NCBI GenBank assembly: GCA_020055645.1
Contig: CM034546.1
Span: forward strand, 89,032,001 to 89,096,000
Direction of reading: 5' to 3'
From: Tomocerus qinae
Taxonomy: Eukaryota > Arthropoda > Collembola > Entomobryomorpha > Tomoceridae
Length of the DNA stretch: 64,000 nt
Positions within the stretch are counted from its first letter, which is position 1, and each line of letters opens with the position of its first letter. Both the position numbers and the translations under genes were made by a program. Below the pieces are notes generated by a model, which was not told the DNA's origin, did not search any database, and was given only the letters and a program-made list of their open reading frames with translations. Below, one piece after another: positions 25,826 to 38,800 of the stretch.

Positions 25826-28800
25826 TATTTACTTAGCTTCATTTACTAGTCCTACTTGTCTAGTATTATGTACAGAATAATCGGCGGTCTTCAAGACTCA
25901 AAAACAATCGCGTTTAGCACAAGTGGGTTTTCTTTCTCTAAGGTCTATAGAAAAGAAAGCCGAGATTGGGAAAGCAAAACAGAGTATGTCGGTAAACAGG
26001 AGTTCTTCATGAAGTTGTTTGCCAAAGATAAGCCAATTCGATCTGCTAAACCAACAGCCAAGTGAAAGTCTCTTCCTTATCAACTCCGTTGTCTTATCTA
26101 TCACACTGCTCCACAAAAACCAAAATCATGTTCACCTCCCTAATGCTTTTCCTTTTTGCTGGACACATAATTCAATATACTCAAGTAATCATAAATACAG
26201 ATTATCGTCATCCCCATCATATATTTCCCTGTCAGACTATCCAACGTACTGCAGCTTTGCTTTCAGCAGTGTACTAAGTAGATATATATGTTGGAGGTAT
26301 AAGAAGTGTTAGACGATCAAGCAGTATCATACAAATAGGTATGTATAGTAGGTAGAGTCCGTGAACAAGTCCTTATCTTAGAAACGAAAGTACATGTCAA
26401 TGAAACTGGCCTTTTACAGGCCAGAAAGAGTAGTTCATTTTTGTTAAGCATTGCAAAAATTTTATTACAATTGCAGTGCAAATAGAGAGCACTGAATGAT
26501 TTTAAAAGGTTTATTAAAATCACGTAGCAATTCACTAAGTAATTAATGTAATAATCTGCTGCTCCCCACATAACAGATAAAACCGAAAAAATGGCAGTCA
26601 TGAAGGTTATTTCTCTTTGAAGAATCTCTGTTAGTATTTACGGTATAGTAAAGAGCCTATTACGGTCTCCTGAGATTTTCATAAAATGTTGTGTATATCA
26701 CAGATCTCCAGGCAAGAAATTAATATTATTATCTTATCACGTACAGTTGAAATGTTCTCATAAAGGAAAGTGACTGTAACAGGACAAGCAATGTTATTTG
26801 CATTTACTTAAAATGTAACTAACTGCTGACACAGAATCCATGCGAAGATATTTTTAACAGTTCTTAGTCTGCTCTTTAAATATTTTATAGCAAGTAGTGG
26901 TATCTGCAGTAAAAGCGTTTACACAAAGTATTCTGGGACTAGAGGTGTTTAAGTGTTTAGTGCGACTCGATGTACACTTAGTACACAATAACGATGCGTT
27001 GATATTATTAACGTATCTATTACTTGCTACGCTATATCTACATTGTGTAGTTTAGTACAGTAACCTATATTATTCCATTATATATTATTGTGTTTGATTA
27101 GCACGTAGTGAAAAAAAACTGTTTTCATTTGGCCATGTCTTCAAAAGCACTTAATTTAATATTTTGAGTACATAATATTTACATGTGCATTATATATAGA
27201 CATTGCAGTGGTTGACACAAGTAGACGTGGACATGCCATTTGTTTTCATTTAGAATCCATCTACAATATGACAGTACTGTAGGAAGTTCATATACCACTA
27301 GTGCATAGTGGGATTTAGAAAATAGGTCCACCTATTTCTTACTATGTAAGTAAGCACTATGCTTGTGAATAGTAGTAGCAGATAAACAAAAGATTTCATT
27401 TAGGTTATGAAAATTTTGAGAGTATGGAACAGGGAGAGAAGAGAAACATGAAGTACATCTGTGATGATAACGATTCCATCTGCATTAAGTAGGTAGCTAT
27501 TGTTTTGTGATAGAATAAATATTGTTAGTGCTGGGCAGGTACTTAGTGTGTAATTTGTAAGACGTAGGAAGAAGTTGTGTTGATGGTGAGTATAGGAAAT
27601 GTGTTGGTTGTTCTGTCGTGTCATGTCACTGCAGACGAAGATAAAATGAAATCAATTTGAGTTTGGAGTGTGTAGTGCATGTGTGATATTGTGTTGGTGA
27701 AAACAAATAGCGAAGCTTCTCCACATCATGCTCCATGAATCATTTCGGTAATAATAATTGAGGCAGTTGCTCATTAATAACGAGGCCAAACGCTGCCAGG
27801 AGCCAAGTAACCCAGTCAGGATAAGGCTCATCTAACCTGAGTAACGATCCGTGTGACAAAATGTGACAGACTCAAGCAAACCTACTTGAGATTCAAGAAA
27901 CTCTACTCAAGTGGCGAACACTGACGCAACAACACCGCCGTTCCACTCTCCTCTCTATGTACAGGGCAAGTCCGTCATCTCCACAAACCTCGTTCATTAA
28001 CAAAAATATTAAAACTTTCAGAAAAAGGTATTTTCATAAATATAGGGAGGTAAAAATCTGTCGATTCTTTCAATTTATTCAATTATTACCAATAGAGTAA
28101 CCAAATGAATATACTAAATAGTATTTGATTAGTTCTGCATGCTAGTTATTTTTAATCGATTTACTGTCTATGATATTATAAGACTATTACTTATGAACGG
28201 TTATATGGTATGACTGAATGTGATAATGTAGGTAGAAGTTGAATTAGATTGTGGCTGAAGTGGCCAGTGTGTGCTTGGGGTTGAGGGTTTGTCGAATCAG
28301 CCTGTATGAAATTCTTATATACCTACCTGCTGTTTATTGTTAAACGCACGAATACATTTAAGATGTGAATGTGTGTGTTTGGCATATGATGACTTTTATA
28401 ATGTGCTGCAGAGATGCAAAATGCAAATATGTTTTCTGTGAGTGTGTATGATGGACAAACAGCTAGCAATGAAAAGCGAGAAATCTTATCACCTAATTCC
28501 AACCTACTTATAAACACACGCTCTACTTCCACCAAAATCTCATAAAATGCACCATTTATGCATCTAAAGTATTTACATGACGAGTTTTCGTTTTTTCAGA
28601 AATCTATTAGGTGTCTGTAGCCATATTATTCTTACGTATTCATTAGATCTACTATTCATTCACAAAGTACAAATGCATTCCCTTTAATTTTATGCTCAAG
28701 TGCAAAGGATTAAAGTGGCACCAGCACGATGATACGATATAATAAGTACCTACGCTGGCATTTGGCATGTGTGCACAAGCAAAGGGTATAACAATGTGTT

Positions 28801-29827
28801 TTCCGTATACTCGATACTCGAACCTATACCCTAGGGGCTTCAATGAAATGCAATTATAGGAATGAATCGAATGATGAGTAATGTAATCAGGAGTGAAGAG
28901 GATGTTACACTATATACACAGTATCATGGTTTATTATATAATATCTCTGTTCGAACATCTCTATTTAATATTCTCTTTCTTGCTACCTATATTTCACATA
29001 CTCTCTACTAAACGCCAATGCGTATTCTAAATTGTAGCTAGTACGTAGAAATAAATTATAGCTATTATATACAACGTTATACTTTCAATTCAGAATATAA
29101 AAGTGTATGTATATCAGGCTACGATCGCCAGGAAGGTCTTATCTAAACTCAAGTTGTGATTTTCGAAGGACGTAGCTAAGGATTAGACTCGGGAGGAGGG
29201 AGTTGCTATTACTGACGACTTGGAAAATGGGAAATCCGCCTTTGTACATCATACGATGTACATTTAGGAGTTTCGGCTGGTTTTTGCGTACTTTTTATTC
29301 ATTCAGGTGGGATCATTGGTATATGCACTATCACTATACTGCAAAGTCTTAGAGCCTCTGTCTGTGAGTAGAATACGTTTAAATAAATATTAAATTGATT
29401 TTCTGTGTTCATTGGAAATTGGGGAGCCACACCTCTTGAGCAAACCAGTAGAATGGGTTCCGTCTTTGAGTGGATTTGAGCATATTGAATGAATGGGGTG
29501 TTCAATATGTACCTATATACTAGCTACTTACATGTCTACTATTTATACTTACAGCCACAGACTCAATAAATAATCCTCTGACCATTACCAAGGCCATAGT
29601 GATTACCTATTCAATCAAACTGCTGATAACACAAATAGTATGTAAATTGAATGCATGAGTAATCCCAACATTTTATGTTTAGTGCTCTACTGGCCGACTG
29701 AAAGTATTTGTAATCGTAGGGGCTCAGCATTTTGAATTATCCTGAATTTAGTTACTTGTACTGGTCATTTTAATATTCAAATTGCATTCAGTGTTCAAAG
29801 ATTCATATTTAGCAAACATCTCCGAAA
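25826..29827. other. Intergenic DNA upstream of the acetyltransferase gene
   Basis: Only chance frames were seen, with no recognisable domains, RNA genes or repeats. Confidence 0.5.
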
Positions 29828-30576
29828 ATGACATCTCATGTTGAAGGGAAATGGAAACAGTTCGAGTTTCGGATGATTACGACTCGGGAAGTCTACCCTA
29901 TGGTTTTAGATCATCTCCATAAATTCTTTTGTCATAGTACACCTATGCACAGAGGATTGGAGCGTTCTCAAGAATACTTTGATGAAATTGATAAAATATA
30001 TCTAACTACTCTGCCACAAAACCTCAGTTTTTATGCTTTGGATTTGGAAACCAATGAAGTGAGTTGTGATTGCATATTGTTTAATTCTTAAATTATTTTA
30101 CTTGAGCATTAAAAATGATATTTCAATGCAATCAGATTGCAGGGCTAAGGATTACATTCGTACAAGATAAGGCCTTGGAGCAGACATTCGAAAATCTGGG
30201 ATTCAAAACCAAACAGATGGAAATAATCAACAAAATTTTCGGGACTGTTAACAGAGATTCAAAAGTCTATGAAAGATTTGGAATAGATTCGTATGTGAAT
30301 TTCTTTACTGCTTGCGTCGATCCCAAATATCAAGGTCAAGGGTTGGCGACTGAGATGTACGAAAGGGCTTTGAGCCTCATCAAGTCAAACGAGAAATTTA
30401 CTTTAGTCAAAAGTAATCTGACTTCTCCTTACACTAGGAAAATATGTCACAAGTTTGGATTTCAAGAACTCTCTCGGGCTTACTTTAATGATTTCAAAGA
30501 TGAAAATGGAATACCCCTCCTTAATGGGTGCAAGGATGATGAATTTGTGGCCTTCATGTGTCTGAAATTACGATGA
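29828..30576 (+). CDS. GNAT N-acetyltransferase, arylalkylamine NAT-like
   Basis: Two exons, 29828-30058 and 30136-30576, are joined by a 77-base GT-AG intron in phase 0 (donor GTGAGT, acceptor TGCAATCAG). The product is 223 residues, usual for the insect aaNAT-like group. Acetyl-CoA binding motif A is visible: the strand FFTACVDPKY, then QGQGLA (143-148), the family's Q/R-x-x-G-x-G/A loop. A later KFGF block (about 181-184) matches the C-terminal part of the fold. The N-terminus (YPMVLDHLHKFF) fits the helix common in these enzymes. The family transfers acetyl groups to arylalkylamines such as dopamine, serotonin or polyamines. The substrate cannot be told here. No signal peptide, so probably cytosolic. 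No neighbouring gene within 10 kb. Confidence 0.88.
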
Positions 30577-30578
30577 AT

Positions 30579-30584
30579 AATAAA
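30579..30584 (+). promoter_or_regulatory. Poly(A) signal of the acetyltransferase gene
   Basis: AATAAA lies three bases after the stop codon, so the 3' untranslated region may be very short. Confidence 0.5.
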
Positions 30585-33500
30585 TAATAGATAAGACATT
30601 ATTCATCTTGTATTTAGGTCCATTCAAATTGTTTAAGACATTACAATAATACTGCTACAAGTTTTGTAAGAATACTATTGGAAGTAAAAGTGTTTTGACT
30701 TTTGGGTAAGAAAAAAATTCATAGTTTCTGTGCATCGCCAAATTGTATGTAATGGATAATTAAGTAAAAGAACAAAATGTGAACGATTGTGAGTATAGAG
30801 TAGATATGCTGGAGTCGACCGTGTAGCCTGCACCCATAGACCCCTCCATCCATACAGTTCTGGGTTGGGACACTTTCCTGAAATAGTATACAGTGAGAGA
30901 GAGAGAGAGAGAGAAGGGAGTGAATGGTATCTCGATTGAGTAGATTTACTATTTTATCCTTGCGATGCCACGCCATATCGTTTATAAATAGAATAACTGG
31001 TTTCTTCATTTCTTAACTCTCTTTTTACACTCCAGTTTACTTTGCTTACATTCTCAAATATTAGATTAGATCAAGATCACTTCAGATATAAGTATTTATC
31101 TAGTCTCGGCTGCAACTATAAACACAAACATTTTTATTGCATTGAAAACAGATACGTCACGCCAAATGGTATAAAATCTACAGTCGATGCGTACTTTCTA
31201 CACTGCTGCGGGAATCCACAGGTATTTACTTAGCTTTAAATACTTTTCTGAACTTTATGGGTCTTATTAATATACGTTTGTGTACATAAACATCAAAAAA
31301 TGGACTTCAAAGGTAAATAAAAGAACTTCTAGATAAACCAACCACATTGATTTTAAAACATAAATGAATAGCCACTGATAGAAAATTCTATAATAAAATT
31401 GAATTCCTGAATGGTAGGGAGAGTTCTATCTGATTCCTAAATGAAGCTATTATTCGTATAACTTCTTAATGCCTAATGCTTGACCTGTTTCAGTTAGGAA
31501 TTGGTTTACTCAAAGAAGATAAGAAGTATCTAGAAATTGAGAAGTGCACTTGGGTGGAAATGAAACATTAATGTAATTGCTGGTTTATAGACCAATTGAG
31601 CAATCATAGTTAGGTATTTAGTAAATTATTATTTCCCAATCAATGATAATGCCATAAGGTACAAAAAAGGAGCATAAGGTAAGCTATAGAAAGAAGCAAA
31701 TTGAAGAACATAAGAAATAGGAAACATTTAGATTTTACAAGATTGAATGAAGATTGTTTACATTCAGTTTTCTTGCATGCTCTCCACCAAAAACCAAAAA
31801 TATTCCTTTAGTTAGTGCTTTTCGAGTTTCCGAGACGAGTACAGTTAGTTGGCTCTATTACATCACACAATAAAGGTTTATGGGTTTCTTTAGCTGTAGA
31901 AACTCTGTGCCACAATCTCCAGGCAAGGAGTCTAGCAGCTGAAATAGGTTTTACACTTTGTTGACTTTTCCTAGCCTTTATTCTCAAATATAAAACTTTT
32001 ACTGCGTGTTCCTCATAAATGAAAACAAGAGAATCGCTTTAATTCACCTACAGGGAAGTACATTGGTACTCCAAAGTGCTTAAAAATAAAGAGTATTTGC
32101 GCTCAGCATACAGTGCCTACTATTTACACACGTACGCATTAATAAATGCCATGTAAACTTCCTGAAGTGCTTCATCCTGCTCATGCTTTCCATTTATTTT
32201 GGTTCAAGACTATATAGATTCGAGATTCTGACACAATACTCTTTGCATCAGGTGTTTTAATTTGCGTATCATTGAAGATACTGTTGTTTTTCTTTTGTGC
32301 AAATACATCAGTAAAAGAGCATAGGCATAAAATAATATAGGCTATTTAGATGAATCGAGAATGATTTTAAATCCGCATTTAAAAGGAACATAATGTACAA
32401 CTGCCAATAATCGATTCTAATAATTACGCAGCAACTCCAATTTTCATGCAATGAGAGATAAACTTAATGTACAATGTAGTTCTAGTTTCATTATATTAGT
32501 TCCATTTAATAATACAAAAAAGGCTTCATAATAATTGTAAAAGCATAGTAAATATTTGGGAATATGTGAATTGAAAAGTACTGTGAGTGTGCCAATACAT
32601 ATATTACCTCACTTCTAGATATAAACACAATATCTAGTGCCAAAGATGAATGAGACACGAGAGAGTGGCTGAAAGCACAAGCAACGCAGGAAACCATTCT
32701 GGCATTGTGAAAGTTTACGTTCTAACAACATTCAACTTTCTCCATCAATTGTGCTGTTTTGCTCTTCTGCCTGCGTATCTTCTACACTATACCAACAAAG
32801 ATGCACATCACAGATACACACACACATTTTGCATCATCGATATAATCTTTTTTGGCTATAATACGAAAGCATTCAACCAAAATGCATAAACTTACACGAG
32901 AATATATAATACATAGCAAAAATATGTTTCAAATCATCCAGATAGGCTGACACAAGGCAACCGAAACTGAAATCTTCAATTTACAAGCGATAAGCTAAGC
33001 AAAGAAGTTGATTGGCAGACGACTTTGCTCATTGCTACTATTGCATAAAGTATTAACCAAAGAAATCCCATTCAACTACAATATTGTATATAGAATATCC
33101 GCCGGAGAGAGCTGAATTAGAGATGTCCAAGGAGAAAGTAGTAAAACTAACCTTAAAGCCCAGCCAACATAAACCGTCGAACGGTTTCATAAGATTGTTA
33201 AAAACCTCTTTTGCAGTCGGCATTAACTGAGATGCACGATGCAAGTATAAACATGGACATTTATCATTTATAGCAACCAAAAATCAAAAGTTTGTTCGGG
33301 TGAATAGCGAGAAAAGTTACTACGCAAAATGTGTCTGATATCATTATCTATGTGAGACCCTGATTCTGATAGGCATTAGTTGAGAAGCACACATGTGGGT
33401 ATTAGGCGAAGTTCTTTTGGTAGGAGATATTTATTACCGTATTTCTCTGGATTAGGAATTCAGAGCAAACAAAAGTTCCACTTGTGGCCTTAGACGTTAC

Positions 33501-35690
33501 AAATGTAAAGCAAGACTTGACTAAAACATGAATTATTGATGACCTGGATTAAAACATCAATAATTTGTTAATGAATTTGGAATTCTAAGGTGCTGTGTGA
33601 GATTTCTTCTAATTATTGAAAATTGTAGGTTTAAGGTAAATAGGGACATATTGAGTTTTAGTGATCCGTTTACTTATAATCCTGAGTGGTAGTTATTATT
33701 AAGAACATGGTATGTTTGGTAGATGCATTGAGTGCCAGTTAATGTAGAAAGCATTCATCCGCCAATGTCATTTTTTATTATAGTAACATTGTATGTGCAT
33801 GCATGAATGTCTAATGGAACGATACATACTACAGTAATAATAATAATGCTATGAGAATTTGAACTTGAGGAAGGGGGACAGAGATCACGTTTATGGAAAA
33901 TCGGAGCGTGTGTGTCAGTTAATGTAACTGCTGTGAGCCAAATGTGCCATGCCAGCCAACGAAACGAAAAGTGAGTATTAAAAGAGGTTCGTATAGACCT
34001 CAACAATGTCTGTTATCATCCAACGCCGAAAATATTATGAGTCTGCTATGCATGCATTGTGCTCCATTCTTTTCTATTCCTATGTATACATTAGGTAATG
34101 CATTGTCGCCATGAAATGCTCAACCAACTGCCATTTCATTGGCCAGTTCTTCCACTTTAGCTATACTTAGAGAAAATCATTTCTCCTGGGAGAAAGGATT
34201 CTTCCTCACGTCGTGTTTTCCAGCATCGAAAAATCTCACAAAAAGCTGCCTACTTACTATATGAGCCATACGCAGTATAAAGCAGATCAGAATGTCTTCA
34301 AACCTTGGCATTTAGCAACGCTGTTGTGTTTCAAGAACAAACGGGTAACAAAATTTATAGCGCTTCTAGTTCCGTTGACGAATAATGCCCGGTCGGTTAT
34401 CGTACTAACAATAAGTGTAGGTAGGTATCTTGTTCTCGTTCATAACAAAACACTTTAAAATCTCCACGGCATAGTTTGCATCGCGTTGTCAGCAGATTCA
34501 AGCCATTGTCATATTCTGAGCTACACGTATACACAGAAGTATATTATTCTAGGTTTTTATTTAACTGATGATTTTCCTTTTGACTGTGATGCGATTTCCA
34601 CGTTCCAATCACATGGAGCCTCCACTCTGAAGAAGTTTATTAGTAAACAACCTATGTGGAACATTTAATGGAATAATACCTAAGCCAATTCAATCTATCA
34701 TGTCTTGGTTTGGCAGAAAGAGTAATTTAGAACTCCGGATACGAATCGTGTAATGCCAATCGAAGTCATTCCATAGAAGTTGGGCTTGATCTAGTAAATG
34801 GGAAAAGCCTAAAGACAAAAACAGTCAAGACGCAAAGAAAGTAACATTTTATGTAAAATTTCATGGCCAATCACAGACGAGCGGTACCTATAAAGTGAAA
34901 GTAGGGAAAGCAAAGAGAAAACAGTCATTAAAAGTTCGTATATCATTTCCTCCTGTCTGTTGTAATGAAGGTACTTACTTATTCCGTCGGCTCCGAATGA
35001 GTGCATACGATGCTCTTTAGCTCCATGTTTCACTTCACTTCTCTGCATATTGTTAAAGTAAGAAAAGAAATCCAATTTTTTATTTTTCCGTTCTATTTCG
35101 CCTAGTATGACCTGCTAATTTCAAATATACATGAAGTAAGATCGAAGCAAAACAAAATAGGAGAAAAAATTGGCACAAATCTATATTCACGCCTTCCTAC
35201 GTCTTTTTTCTAATCTGAATGCACTCGTCTTTGGTGTGATTCCGTTCCTTCAGGGTTCAGAATCCACTCCTCCATGCAGAAATAACATTTTCTTGAAATA
35301 TGATCGTAATTATGCTAATTTGAGTACTATCTTCTTATCAGACAGACTTTTTTCTTTCTAGAACTTTCCCCAAAAATCCATTTCATTTGTATGTACTCTT
35401 AATAATATCATGGAAGACGCAGTAGGAATACTTTGTAGTTTTTAATGGGATTTCTCCATCCGTTATGCGATAAAATGAATAGACTTTGACTTATTTACAA
35501 CCTTGAGACGTATAAAAGAAACCCAATTTAAATTCTGCCTTGGCTAATATAACTTCAAAGCTCTGTGTAAGTTTAGCTTACAGGTCATAGATTTAGACAC
35601 AACAAAATTGTAATTACCGGTTTTTTCGTAAACAAGGTTGAACTATGGAATGGAAAAAAACAACAGAATTATTATACAAATAGGTAGTTC
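30585..35690. other. Intergenic DNA with a short GA microsatellite
   Basis: About ten GA units lie at 30895-30914. The rest is A+T-rich without a supported gene. Confidence 0.5.
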
Positions 35691-35692
35691 TA

Positions 35693-35894
35693 CAGTGTGG
35701 GGAACTACAAGACTTTCACCGTGTGAACTCCAAGTACAACTTTTACTCGTGAAAGTCGTATAACTTTCTCTCTGGCATTTTTGACTTTTACTGTACAATG
35801 TTTTCAGGATTGACGTTTTATTAATGGGGCTTGAGCGTCAAAAGAAATATCTACATGGTGAAAATCAGTGAAAGTTTTCTTTCACCCCTCACTG
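35693..35894. mobile_element. Small TA-flanked element (Tc1/mariner-type MITE)
   Basis: CAGTGTGGGG on the left faces CCCCTCACTG on the right, one mismatch in ten. TA flanks both sides (35691-35692 and 35895-35896). Inner homology is looser; ACTTTCAC recurs in both halves. The 202-bp body has no coding frame. Confidence 0.6.
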
Positions 35895-35896
35895 TA

Positions 35897-38800
35897 TAAT
35901 GTAAAAAATGTGGAATCTTGAATAATATTCTTACGAAAGATCAGAGAAATCCCATCGTGCAGAAATTATTTACAAAGCCAATAGGTTAGAAATGCTACAC
36001 ATCCATAATATAATGAACAGTAATTCCACAAAATATTACATCTACCTTATCGAAGACTAGCATTTTTCGAACAAAATGGGTTATACCTCAGCATAGCATG
36101 AAACGAGTTTTTATTTATTGATAATGACAAGCAATCTATTCCAGATAAGGAAAAATGATATAGATCAGCCGAAAAACAAAATTTTTCCAAACATTTTTCC
36201 GAAATAGTTTTCCCGAATGTGATTTGGGCTTTTCGTTGGTTCCACAGGTAGATGAGGTGATAATTGCAATTGCTATGTTAGGTATTTAGAATGAGAATTT
36301 TGACGCAATGGTGAAAGAATTGAAAGGAAATGCCAGACGAAGCTAACGAGGTAGGCAAATGAGAAAAAAGAGTGAGTCGGGAGTAACAATGGGTGGAAAA
36401 TGTAATTTCAGAGAAACGAGAATTCAATTTGGGTCTTTCCACTCCGAGTAGACTGCAACAAGGAAATAGCGCTAACAAATAATACATTCGTCCGTAGAAG
36501 AAATGAGCTTTCTTTTTAAGGTTGAGTAATTTGTAGACACTCTCCACTCACCTTTTCAGGAGGGCTAATGGAAATGTTAAATACTGACAGCGTTATGATT
36601 AAATGGCGCATTGTTCCTAATATGATTGCGAGAGATTGGAATGGTGAGAGCGTGTGGATGGAATAATAGGAATGAAATTTTCGAGTGATTGGCTCTCCTT
36701 TCTTTGCGGCAGTCTTTGTATATTACGTAATTTCAGTCGATGCATGGATGGAAACAATTAGCAGAAATTAATGAACTGATTTAGTAATATTAATTATATT
36801 TCGTCGTAGCCAAATCAGGCACCTCCCTGCCAATAATGCACTCAGTAATTACTCTCGTTTGATTCCACTGCATTTGTACGTGTTGACATTATACAACAGA
36901 CGTTTTCATCAGTCTCCATTGTATTAACTCCCAAGTTAACAGAGATACGCAAATGTTGCTAACATCTTTATTGTACTGCTCAATCCTTTGTCTTCAGGCC
37001 GAATTCACCTTCGCTCCGTAAGTCGGCAAAGGGAATTTGTTTTCAGTCCGAATTTACTTCATGTAGCGAAATGAAATTGGAAATCGAGAGTGCATATACA
37101 ACATATGTTCGTTCCAGCAGTATAATGGGCCACAATGCACTGCATATGTTAGACGTGAGTGAGTGAGTGGGTATAGTCACCTGGAAAATCCAATATGTGT
37201 ACAGCAGAATTACCGATTGCTGGATTTATGAAGTCATTTTAACTGTCAAGTCAATTCAATCGAATCTAATACTCAACAGAACAATTCTGGATTTGTTGAC
37301 ATCGCTTTCCTTTGATATTGTTGTTTCTATATTGACAGTATTTCACTTTGTAATGGGCTTTGCTTTGTGACTTTGCGACCTGCTGACTTTGTCTCTCTTA
37401 CTCATTTTATACACCGTTTCTGTTGCTTAATCCGTCTACTTCCCCGTAATAACTTCCATTCATGTCCTGCCATTTCTCCTTCTTTGCAAAATACCATCAT
37501 CCAAACACTTGAAATACATTTACCTGTGTACGGTTTCTATTTACGATGTTAAGGCTGGAATAATGGCGCGTCTGGAGCCATAACCACCAAGAGAAACTCA
37601 TTTATTTACTTAGATTTTCCTCATCGAAAATGTGAATTGCGCTACGCTTTACGCCCAATATTGTATATTTAAAATACAAAATATGAAGATTTGCTGTATT
37701 TAATAAATTCCTTGAAATGTCGTTTGTAAATTGCACCTGCATTCTTAGCATGATTCGACCAATTCTATTCCAAGATACCTTAATTTTCTTGGGATGTTTG
37801 AAATGTAGGCTTTGAAAAAGTTGCGTGATAGTCGATGGACAGTGCAGACAAAAAAGTTCAAACATCAAAAACTGTCAAAAGTATGCAAGATAATACATGG
37901 ACTTCTCTTCGGTTACATGGAACGACTCCTACGAAGGATTCACTTCTAAAAGACTTTACCCTAAAGGACTCCTAATGCCGGCAATATTATGTGCAGTGCA
38001 GCTTCATCATACAATATCATCTAAAGATTGCTTTACAGTAAACTAATATTAGATATTGAGAACTAAAAAGTCCCAAAGGAAATTCTAAAATGATTAAAAA
38101 ACATTCAGTTAATATCTGCCACTAGAGAAAAAGTGTTTTTAGGAGAGTAGAGTCTTCTAGGAGTGATTTCCGTGTAGGAGGCGGTCCCGGACGGCTTCTC
38201 TTTGAGAGTCCACGTTCCACGAAGTACTTTTATTGCAACCAATGACAGCCTAGATTTGCATGACTCCTTTCTGTCTCTGTTGCTGTCCAGATAAAGCTCC
38301 TCCAGTGTAGATTAGATAAAAAGACGGCATTAGGCATATTCAAAGTATGAATTTTCTGAAAAAACTCATTTACACATGTCTAAATGTTCTTTTTTAGTGT
38401 AAAATTATTCAGAATATTTTTCAATATTTATTTTCACTTCACAGTCCTACTTTGAAAAGTTTGGACAGATATCAGGTATTCCCGGGTGTCATAAGCTACC
38501 AGATATATTTTGTTCTAAGATGGAATTCTGGGTGCTCAACATTTCACATAAACAGCGGACCTATCAATTTTGGTAATTTTTTGGCTATACTTCTGTATAA
38601 AAGGGATATTTGTATGCACTGATCTAGAATAAAGTAATTTAAAATATTAAACCTGCACTTATGCGGAGAAGGAACATCTTTTCTGAGTGTCGCATCTTGA
38701 GAGTATAACAAGACATAATAGAAATCTTACTACTCTTCAATCATGAAGGATTCAAATATCAATTCATTCAGTGCTCAAAGGGAAAATGAAAAAAATTTCA

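Noticed and set aside
38150-38330. Leucine-rich-repeat exon on the minus strand (LEELYLDSN)
   Set aside because: A single motif with an in-frame stop two codons upstream, no acceptor site and no neighbouring repeats.
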